Position numbers and translations under genes: made by a program | In this document: one piece after another, positions 11,312 to 23,300 of the stretch | Layout of the letters: every line of letters starts with the position of its first letter | How positions within the stretch are numbered: the first letter of the stretch is position 1 | Notes under the pieces: generated by a model | Told to the model about the DNA's origin: nothing | The model's database searches: none | What the model saw: only the letters and a program-made list of their open reading frames with translations | From: Apostichopus japonicus | Lineage: Eukaryota > Echinodermata > Holothuroidea > Aspidochirotida > Stichopodidae | Length of the DNA: 64,000 nucleotides | Reading direction: 5' to 3' | NCBI RefSeq assembly: GCF_037975245.1 | Contig: NC_092563.1 | Span: 17,101,594 to 17,165,593 of the forward strand

Positions 11312-14300
11312 TTATCTGTGATCACCGGTGAAGATTTGCATTTCTTGAAGGGACTCGGCAGAGGAGGAGTGATATACGGCGGCTGCGTCGTTCGGTGGTG
11401 ATTCGTCTATCACTGGGATGCTCGACAATCTCGCAGCAGGCTGGCTACTTTGAATTAAAGTCCCTGTTGTTAAAGAGAAAAAATCAACGTTAAGACTCTT
11501 GGTGCTTCTATGGTGCTTCTTGGTGCTTCTTGGTGCTCTATGGGCCATAGAGCAAAATATCGACCAACCGTATTCAATCAATTGAGCAGGAAACTATAGA
11601 CGATTGATGGAGAGAGGGGTAGGGATGAAGGGGTGGGGGGGAGGGTTAATAATGAGGCTGACACCCAGTTAAGTATTAAAGTAGGTGTGCATCAACAATG
11701 TATAATTAATCTTGATATAAAACTCTACAGATCAAGGGATCATTAAATGTTATTTACCTGTAATGTGGTAAGGTTCAACATTTAGTGCGGGGAGATTGCT
11801 GTTGGTTAGACTGTACCGTCGCACGATATGCTGCTCTAGAAATGTCTCAGGCTGGCCGTGCCCCAAATCGATGGATTTACCCGTGGTGCTGTTGAACGAA
11901 CGGTCCAAGGACACCATATCTTCGGCGGTGAACAATGGCGGCACCGTGCGGATCGGAGGTAAATGGCGGTCCTGTCGCCTCTTGCGCTTTTTCCGTTTGG
12001 GTTTCTTTCTAGGAGTTTCATCGTCCTGACAACTGTATTCCCTTTTCGATGTCGGTGACATCTTTTTTTCTGTTTCAATTGTTGGAGATGGTGGTTGCTG
12101 TGGTGGGGTTGGTGCACTCTCTGTTTTCAGGTTGGTTTCTTCCATTTCGTATCTCGAGAAAGTTTGATTGTTATAGCTAGCGTCGTCCTTGATCGGAACC
12201 AGGCTTGATGACACCTCTCTGAAACAAATTTGTAAAAAATTAAATAGATTCAAAACTTTAAAAAATTGTCAAGTTATTTGATATGGCTCCTGTAGACAAT
12301 TGCAGAGATTAACCTCAAATTGCTATAGCCAAGTCATAATTACAGAAGCCTCATGATTCAACAAACATGATGATTATTTATGGAAACGTTAGACTTTAAT
12401 CAATTTAAACCTTTCCCTTTCCTTTCAATTGCACAGATCTAAAATCAATTCAAGATGCTCCTTGAAGCTGCAATTTGCATATAATTTTTGTTCAAATATG
12501 TTATGACAACACTCTATAGATGTTGGGTGGCAATGGTAACACTTATCTAAAGAGAGGAAAATATTCCACAGTGCTAGTCGGAAACGCCATCTCAATATCT
12601 GGTTCCTCACTCAAGATTTAATTGACTGAATGTCTTAAATCTATCTTTGACTGGCTAAGCCCTGCCTTACTCCAGGAAAGTTGATCACATATTGGATTTG
12701 TTATTTCATTATGACAAATGTTTTTCAATAGCTTTTACTTTCCTATTGCACTGTTCTTGGTGATTTATCACTGAAATGTAACACATTTAAATTGTTTGCT
12801 TGGCAGATCAATGTACTTTAGAATTTCACCAAAATGCAACTTGTTGAGAAACATCATTGTCCTCTATGCATAAATGTTACAAATATTGTAAAGAAACGCA
12901 AATGTTATTTTCAAATCGATTGCCAGGGATGATATATATCATACAAGCACAATCTGCTCGATGCATTCACAAAAAATATCATCAACTTTGAAAACTGTCA
13001 TATCTTTGTAACACAAAATGCTATGAGGATCCCATTTTCACACAAAGATGCAGAATTTTTTTTTCCAGCAATCATGTTAAGCAAATAAACTTCAGCCACC
13101 ATAGAAATACAGTATCTCGTTGGATGTCTGTTGATTCATATAATGCATCATTAAAGGTAAAAATTATTGCAGAGAGGGGGAGAGAGAGAGATTGACTTTC
13201 AGACACAATTATCTCCACAAATAAACTGTCAACCTACTTTTGGCTGATGTCATTATCATTGTCCAGAGATTCCATGCTTTCATTAGTTGGAGCTACCTTA
13301 TTACTCTGCAAAAGAAAAGGGGAACAAAAGTTGACAAGATTGTTAATACTATTATATTTAAATTGTTTATTTCATAAACAGAGATGTCCAAGTTATGACT
13401 TTTCTTTATTCTCTTGATTGTCTTACCAATATACCTTCCCTGCTGGCCTTACAAAGCCTTTCAATTGTGTAATTTGAAGACATGTCCCTTATTCTGACAA
13501 CAACCTTCCCAGGACATTGATTGTCTTACCAATACATGATTGTCTTACCAATAGACCTTATTCTGCTGGCCCTACGAAGCCTTTTAATTGTGTAATTTGA
13601 AGACATGTCCCTTATTCTGACAACAACCTTCCCAGGACATAGATTGTCTTACCAATACATGATTGTCTTACCAATATACCTTATTCTGCTGGCCCTACGA
13701 AGCCTTTTAATTGTGTATTTTGAAGACATTTCCCTTATTCTAACAACAACCTTCCCAGGATATTGCAAGTCAATTGTTTTTTCTCATCACCACCCCCACA
13801 CTGCACCCTCCTCCTGAAGTAAGAAAGCCAATCCAGAGCAAAACCAAACAGATGAAGTACAAAAATTAGACAGAAAAAGGAACAATCGGCATATTAAGTA
13901 CAATAAACCATGGATGTACGGGTAATAATTAAATCTGGTATTGGATCTAGCCAAATGCAATGCACAATGGTCACATTGCCATAGATAACGGTGTGGAGAC
14001 ATTAGTGAACTCTCAGTGTCTTTAAAGGAGACAAAACTCAGACCCGCCTCAACTGATGCACAAAGTGCGAACACTAATTATTATCCCCTGGATTATTCGG
14101 ATATTATTTTCGAAATTTGTTTGACCGTAGAAAAAGTTTGTGAGAAACCTACGTTGCAAGAGAATGGACAAGCTGAAAACATAACATAAAACAAAATGAA
14201 ATATGAATAACTTGTTTAATGTGCCTTATCTTGTCCAGAACCTTCCAACACATACAAACACAGGTAAACAACAAGAACAACCCAAATACCCAATGTAATG

Positions 14301-17300
14301 AACAGATAACCAACCTCAAAGTCTTAAAACCTACAACCTTTCACCAGACAAAGACACGCTACTATGGTGACCGTATCAAAGGTCACCATAGGGGTGATCG
14401 CTAAAAAGCGGTAACCTATACAGCTTGTCATCTTCTACAACTACAGTTCTAGAAGGTCGATTAAGTCACTCTCCTTTCTTTCTTGGTCCTAAAATATGTA
14501 ACGTAATCAGTACGGTGCATAGACCTGTGCTAAAACCAATCCTCCCTGGTGATTTCAGGAGCTCATAACCTTCGCACCTTAACCAACTCGTCTCTGGTTA
14601 ATATCTGGTCAATCAAACTTTCCAGATCAGTAGTATTTACCTGACAGCAACCACTTTTGTTCTTCACTTCCCTATTATTTTCAACCTCTTCTAATTCTAA
14701 TCGAGTTTCCTCCTCTCGTCTTTTAACAATGTAGTCATACGTGCCCATACCATTGCACACTGTAGAGAAGCGGGAAGAAAAGACATGTTATTGGGAGTGG
14801 AAGATTTCAAGCTATGTTATATGTTTCCTCTCAAGAATATGTCAACATGATGCTGCCAGTATTGTTACATCTGGAGACAGTACTACTGTTCATGGTGACA
14901 CGGTTATCGATACCGAAACCGTCTATAATATGACTGGAAATCTTAGGAGAGTAATTAAAAATTTATGTCTAGAGTCAGTCTGCGAAATTGATGCATATTT
15001 TACAAAGGCAGTACAGTTATTTTTTGATATTGGAATGATTTTACACATATGTGGTTTTTACTTACATAGATACATATGACAGGAGTAATTACATATTATG
15101 TCTACTTTAGACAAATTGATGTGTATTTTACAAAGGCAGTACAGTAAGTTGTTGATATTGGAATGATTTTACACATATGTAGTTTGCACTTACATAGATA
15201 AACTATGACTGGAGTTATTACATATAATGTCTAGAGTCTTAGAGAAATTGATGCGTATTTTACAAAGGCAGTAGAGGAAGTTGTTGATATTGGAATGATT
15301 TACCACATATGTAGTTTGAACTTACGTAGATAAATATGACTGGAGTAATTACATATTATGTCTAGAGTCTTTTAGAGAAATTGATGCATATTTTACAAAG
15401 GCAGTACAGTTAGTTGTTGATATTGGAATGATTTACCACATATGTAGTTTGTACTTACATAGATAAATATGGAAGCCGTAAAGGTGTATCATCAGAGCTA
15501 ATGCTATCGATAAAAGAATAAATGTAATTAATACAGCTAAGAAGAAGACTATGCCAGGGACTTCTACAAACAACCTCAGTCCATCTCGAAAATTCATTTG
15601 CTCTGGCTCGGCAGTAGTCGCAGCAAAAATACTCTCTGTACTGTAATATTGTGTCGAGCCCGGCTCCTCCGATAGTAAAACTATATCGGGACTCGCGATA
15701 GAAAGGTACTGGGATGTCTTGATGCCGTATTTACGCTTCTTCAGGAGATGTCTCGAACGGAAGAAAACAATGACTTCACACAAAAAAACAATTTGACGAG
15801 ATAGGATTTGATTTGATGATTCGGTATAATTTCTTCTCTGTCGATTCTCTTTACAAATAAAACTAAATTACAATGATTTGACTTGACTTGACTCCGTCAA
15901 TTAAACAATTAGAAAGAGTGATGAAATGGTGACGAAGCAACGAACTGATCACGGAGCGCTGACGGAGTGATAAATTTGCTGATCAAGTGATAAACTTTCG
16001 GCCTCCTTTTTCTTATATACCATACTTCTACAAAATCCCTCTGCGCACAATCAGGAGGCAGCCAATAACCTGACCATCCAGTATTAACTTAACGATATAA
16101 AAATAATTGTGCTGGCACTGATCTGCCCTGATTGGTTGGGAGTTTGGAAGTCCATCCCCTTTCTATGGAAACTTCCATACCACGTGAGAAAACCTTCTCG
16201 AATGTTCCACAGACATAATGGAATCTATTTTGGGAAAAGGCCCTGTACCAAGATTCAATAAGATAGTTAAAAACTTCTCGTGGGAAAACTGAATCCATGA
16301 CCTAGATAAATACATAAGAGGCCCATAAGGTGTCTCGATGGAGTGTTTCGGTAACATCAAAGAGATGGTATTACTATTTCATAACATCCCCCTCAATCTT
16401 TTAAAATTTTTGGATACTCCAAAATTTTAACATCATACTGCTTTAACTTATCATTATCTCAAGAAGGTAGTGCGAGCACATTCATTAATATTCATTGACT
16501 TCAATAAATGGTCTTCATATATCTCAAAGGTTAACATCTAGGTTACGAATTATTAAAAATGATCATATGGTATATACATTGACCCTATCTCCATGAAATT
16601 GAAGTGTACCTCTTCAACATTGATGACATCATATGATGTAATCCAAAAAAAAATATCATTAAGATATCTTAAAGTTACATGACACAGCAAAATATGCAGT
16701 ATCTCTAACAAAATACATTTATGCACATTTCATACATCAATAATACATTTATATCAAAAGTGAAATCATGCCGTGAATTGGGGAGAGATCAGAGAAAACT
16801 TGACTTAGTTATCTTTTAACTGAACAGAACAGCTTGGCGTTCCATGAAAAATTCGTACATTAGAAAAAGAACCTTAAAATATTACAAACTCACTTAAAAA
16901 AACCTCCTCTTTAATGAAGGCATAGTTTCAAAACTGCTTTGAAACCTTGTGAATCATATACATTCACTTCAAGAATATCAACAAAATGTGACTCGATAGC
17001 ATAGTGACCCTAGGTATGCACTCCGAAATAATTCTAGTAAAGTACCAAAGTACTAGATATTCGATACCATAAAAGAGACCCCATAGACTATGACATCAAC
17101 AAATCTTTCTTCAAATTAACATAATACTTAACATCTTGTCTTTTAAACTTCATGATGAAATTTACTTTTTCATGAATATTTGAGGAAAAGAAAATATATA
17201 CATAACTTCCTCAAAAGATCTATACTCTCATTTGCTTCGATAACTGTTGCTGTAAGCAAAAGTTGCAAATCACCAATGCTGTCTCTAAATAGCCTTCAAT

Positions 17301-20300
17301 ATATAACATAAATGATGCAATGTAAATATCCCTAAAATATTTCTCAATATATGAAAACCCATGTTGCTAATATTCCGGATATGTTCTAATTGCCGGGTAA
17401 ACGTTTGAACGAATTCATAAGGAGAAAAAAGGTATACTCATTACACATTTGTTATAAAAGATGAAACTAGGTCACTTGGTGGTGGTTTTAACAATAAAGC
17501 TTATATTGTTACACCATACAGTACAATGACTTCCACTTAATAGGTATGCAGGTAAATGCAATGACGCATTCCATTCATACAATTGTGGGTAAAACACCTG
17601 TTCATCTGAACTTAAAGCAAAATGCAGTTATACACATTAACCATATAATGTTTGCAACATCCTGCCTGGATTGCCTGTAATGTTCAATCCCTTTTCATGG
17701 AGAAAATTCATTATTTCCCCTGTGTTGGAATATTTTCCTACATTCCACCAAAAATCATGACTCTTAAAGCCTGTTGGAAAACATGGTGTCTGATAGGTGA
17801 CCAGAACCTGTAATTCACCCAATTTGTATCGAGCACGTTGGACTTTCATGTCTCCTTGTGGAGCATTTGCAAAAACTTTCTTTTGCCTTAATATGCTATC
17901 TTTCATGGAAGGATATGGAATTGCTAATCCTTCATTATGTGCTCTATTCTCTAAAAAGGATGCAACATTCATTGGCTTAGTGCTCATAAGACACATGACA
18001 TGATCTGAAGTTACCCCTGGCAAAATGTTACCAAACTCATCATGAAACTCAATATGTGCATCTTGCATGACATTAACATTTTCTGCATTCGAAGTGTTAC
18101 TACTCAAAACATTTCTCATTCGAGCAACCTTTTCACTTGATGAACCCTTTGTTTTCAAGACCTTTCGCAATTTCTGAATGTTGGTGATATTCTTAGTCTC
18201 AAAAGATGCTCTTACAAAACATGGTTTAAGCCTGTTATAATTGAATACATCACTAAGAATTTCTCCTTTGAGAGTGGCCAACAAATAATGAGTCCTATCC
18301 AAAACTTGATGGATCACTAGTGGTCCACACCATTCTGCAGCAATTTTGCGAGAGTTCGCAGTCAAGGAGGAAGACGTTGGCTTATACAGATACACTAATT
18401 GACCCGTTGAATAAATTGCACCCTTGTCCAGTTTTGCACTTATCTTAACATTTTGAGCATCTTGTTGCTTCTTTTGTAAGACCAACATTACCCTTGACAA
18501 ATGATCAAATCGTTTCTTTAACAATGCAGCATATTCTCCATGAGATTGTGATAATCCTGCCATGGGATTGAATGATAAATTTGTAAGATTTGGCGGCTTA
18601 CGTCCAAATGCAAGTTCAAATGGGCTATAGCTACCTAACTGAGGAGAGGAAAATGTGTTATATGCATAGGCTGATGTTGGGACAAATCGTACCCAATCCG
18701 TACCAAACTGATTTAAGTTCACTTTGAGGAAATTTGAAAGAGTCTGAATGTGTCTTTCAACCTGTAAGCTTCCATGATTGCTTACACTGATGAACTTTTG
18801 TTCAATGCCTAAAGCCTTACTTAAGAGCTCCACTAATTTTCCTGTAAGAGAAGCTGCCGCATCACTTATGATACAAGACGGTGGGCCAAAAGTTGTGACT
18901 ACCCTCTGCAATAATGCTTCACATATCGTTTCAGCATCAAGAGTCTTAAGAGAAACACATACAACAAATCTAGTGATCTCATCACAAACAACCATCAAAT
19001 GTTTAAATCCTGTAGCCGTTGTGGGCATAGTCTTGAAATCCAGACTAAGTCTGTCAAAAGGACGATAAGAATCAGGAATGCGAGCATGATATTGTCTCAA
19101 TTTGTCCGGTTTCTTACGGAATTCTTGACAACGGAGACATGCCTGAATATAATTACTGATGCGTTGAAACATATTGCGCAGATAGAAATGTTGTCTAATG
19201 GTCAAATATGTACGCATTACACCCTGATGATTACTTAACAAGTCATCATGATATCGAGATATTATTTGTTCTACCATAGTCTCAGGTACGACTAACTGAA
19301 GAGTCATCTTAGCATCATTAGTCTCATGCAAAAATATCCTGAATAACAAACTATTACATAACAAATAATCCTCTGCTTGAGAACGAACAGTTCTAGCATG
19401 CTTAACATTACTTGGAATAATGTCGTGTGCAAGAAAATCATAAATTGGTTTGTAGTAAGGACAAGTTTGTTGTTGAATTTGCAACTCCTTTACATCAAAT
19501 GGCAGATCATAGTTTTTGATCAGCTTTCCTTGAATTGCCTTCATGACCTTATTCAATTCCTTTTGTTTTGGAATGTGCCCTGTAACCAAATGATCAATGT
19601 TTGTTATGACTGGCTTCGGCTGAACAAATAATTCTGGTGGTGGTTCTCTGACTACCTCTTGCACCCTATGTCTACTCTGATCCACTAATCTTGGCTCTGA
19701 AGGTTGAGAAACACTTGTAAAATTTGGCACAACTAAAATGTCAGGACTATATGTATGTCTATTTTCACTCGGCATAGAAATAGTAGGCCTTTGAATATAT
19801 GTTTCTCTCTTATCATTAAAAACAACTGGTGTAGTCCTCTTTTGTGACTCAGATTGTGGTCTCTGTGTAACATGCTCATTAGAATGTGTTGCCTTAGGAA
19901 CGGATGTCCTTTCAACTCTATTTGTTGATTCTTTGGCTGGGGAATCCTGCTTAGACTCCTTAGTGACTTTATTCGGAAATAAATCTGGAACTTTGACTCC
20001 CATTGACCTTGCCATTGACCTTGTCATGATTGGATTAAATGTCTCCTTAGGTAGAGTTGAAAAATCCTCATAAGCATTGACCTCTTGAGCAACCTGATCT
20101 ATTTCAGAGTGAAATTCCTGTGGTGCTCTAGACAAATAATCTGCCAAAACCAATTCTGAACCCTTTTTGTAACCAACCTGAAATGTATATTCTGACAATT
20201 TGAACAGAAGTTTACGTAAGCGTGAAGTTGCTGGTTCTTGCTTCGACTTAAACAATTCAACAATGGCAGAGTGATCAACATATGCCTCAAATTCTACATT

Positions 20301-23300
20301 TTGCAATAAATGTTTGAATGCTGTCACATTAATAAATAGACCCATCATTTCTAATTCAGTTACACTATACCTCTGACATGCTGGTGGTAATATCTTAGAG
20401 TAATATGCAATAATATTCTCTTTGCCATTAACTCTTTGGGTCAAGTATGATCCTGTTGCTACTCGTGATGTGTCGCTATATAATACAAAACGACCATATT
20501 TCTGTGGCATATGCAATATAGGTGGATTACACAACAACTCTTTAATACTTTGAAATGCACACTGATGTTCCTCTGTCCATTTAAATACCTTTTTCTTACG
20601 ACTCAAATGATGTAATGGTCTCAATAGTGCTTGAACATTTGGGAAAAATGAAGCCACATAATTAACTGCACCTACAAATCGTCTTACTGACTTAACATTG
20701 TGTGGTTTCGGTGTGTTCCTGATTGCTGCACATCTGTCATGTAAAGGTTGGATACAAGCCTCACCTTCTGGGGTTATTGAGAGCAAATGTCCCATATATC
20801 GGACTGAATTTTGGAAAATGCTACACTTTTTCGGAGAGATTTTCAATCCGTTGTCCATTAAAACCTTAAAAATTGCCTGTAGGTGTTGTTTGTGCGATCG
20901 TTTGTCTGCACTGTACACAATAATATCGTCATGATGAGCAATACAGAACTTATTTGAATTTGGGATCGTTGCCAAAATATCATTAATTTTCGACTGAAAG
21001 ATTGCTGGAGATAAATTCAATCCCTGTGGTAAGCGTTTATAATAATAATGCTTTCCTCCATGAAATGAAGCAATACCTGTATATTGTTGTGCATGAACAC
21101 TAAGTGGCAGACAGAAGAATGCAGACTTTAAATCGAGAACACCCAAAATTTTGGCTCCAGAGTACCCTATGGTACGGATAGTCTCATTCAGTAATGGAAA
21201 TGGGTGATTGAGACGTTTTATTCTACTGTTCAAGTAGCGAAAATCTGTGACAACCCTTTTGTCTTTTGTTCCCTTCTTTGGAATGAGGAAAACCGGTGAG
21301 GTATAAGACTGATGTCCTACTGCTAAGATTCCTAATCGCACTAATTTGTCAAGCTCACTGGCGACAATGACTTTGTCCTCATCTGAAAGTCTATAGGGAC
21401 GTATGTAAAATGGCTCATCATTAGTAAGAGTAATATCAGCCTCATAATTTGGACAGTGAGATAATTCACCATAAAGAGAAAATGCATCTCTATGTGAGTC
21501 TAGAAATTCATAAATGCTTTCTGTTTCTGAAGCATCTAGAATACTTTGTTCCAAATTAATGTTTTCTCTCATGATCTCCTGTTCGGATTTGGAAACCAGG
21601 GGATCATCGGCTGTTAAATGTGGATAACGATGTAAATTATATCGTGTAATTGCGTCACGATTCTCTTTGGAGTCTGAATTGGTTCGAAAAAGAGACGGTT
21701 TTTCGATGTCTCTCATGACATTGAGAAAATCTAGAGAATCAGTAGGTATGTCTTCTGTGACCGTAATGATATCTGCTAAATCTAAATGAGCCACTGTGCG
21801 AGAAGGATTCAGACAAAATTTCTGGTTACCCATGTTCCTTAGTAGAATCTTTGTTCTACCTTTATGCATTTTCACTAACATTCGTGAAGGACACATACGA
21901 GATATTAGAGGAAACGGTTTAATAACCACATCTGCATTTCGTGCATAAAGTGGAAGACGTCCCTGTACAGTAATGTATCTTTGCTGACCTGGGTAAATAA
22001 CAAATCTCTGCACAGGCCTAAGGAAAACTTTGGCTTGTTTAATTCTAAAACAGTTTGTGGTAAAGTCCAAAGATCCATTCAATTCCTTCAGAGTTTGACT
22101 ACCTAATATTAAGTCAATACCTGTCAGGTTTGCAGCAATTAAAGCAGAAAGCTGAAATTCATGACCTTGAATTTTGACCTGAAATGTTATCGTGCTATAC
22201 GCATGAATAAACTGACCATTACCCAACTTTAGGTTTACTACATCAACTGAGACTGGTTGTATAGAGGATAAATACTTTGAATTTTGCACTGTAGAAGAAG
22301 AAATGATAGAGCGTGTCGCTCCACTATCAAACAACAGTGAAATTCCTTTACCATCATGTAAAGTACCTCTTACAAAATTACGTGTGTCCAGTTGAATATC
22401 CACATTACGGTCGTTCCCTGTATATTTAGAACTAGGAATATTACTATTCTTCCAAATATTATTTGCTTTACGTTTCGATCTTCCTTTACTTGGTACTTTG
22501 TCTGGAGTCACTGTATGATGAGTGCAATCATAAGTGCTCCCTACTGAAAATTCTGTGTTGGTACTTTGTTTACATTAGCCTCTATTTCATGGCTAAGGCG
22601 AATTTGGCAATATTTTGCAAAATGACCTCGATTATGACAGTAATGACATGTGATTGAAGGATTAAAATATGGTAACCTTCTCCTGTTATCATTCCGACCT
22701 GTCCTAGGACCACGAGAATCACGAGAACTATATCTTTGCCTCATATCTTTAGGATTGTCTTGCGATTCTGACCTACGTGACTGATCAAACTTGGTCTCTA
22801 ATTCCTGAATTTTGGTACACAACTCGTGTATCTCAGAAGATGCAGAAATAGATGGAGTCTGAACAGAAGACGCTTTGTCGTGCATTGCCATAAATAGTTC
22901 GGAAGAAGCTGTGGGTTGACTTTGGATTTGTAAGTCAAAATAACATTGGACTTTCATGACCAAATCTGCAATTGTTGCTTTTGGTGATGCAGACATTAAC
23001 ACTGCTGAGCGGCATTGCAAAGGCAGGGTCGAGATGAATTTATCTCTAATTTGGTCCTCGCCATAACTTAATTGTGCTGCAGCTTTTGAAATTTTGGCCA
23101 AATGTGCTTGAGCTGTATCACCTGGCGTATAGGTTAATGCATGAAATGCCTGTGATTTAGCGTAGGAAGAAGTGCCTGGACTGAAACGAGCAAGGAATTG
23201 CTTGCGCAGATCAGCAATAGTTGAAAAATTTTTGTTTTCAATCCAGAGTCTGGCTTGGCCTTTTAGTGTTCGCTTAAATATGCGACATATTTCATTAAAT

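Noticed and set aside
16387-17636. Envelope gene of the retrotransposon
   Set aside because: No ORF or membrane-protein pattern on either strand.
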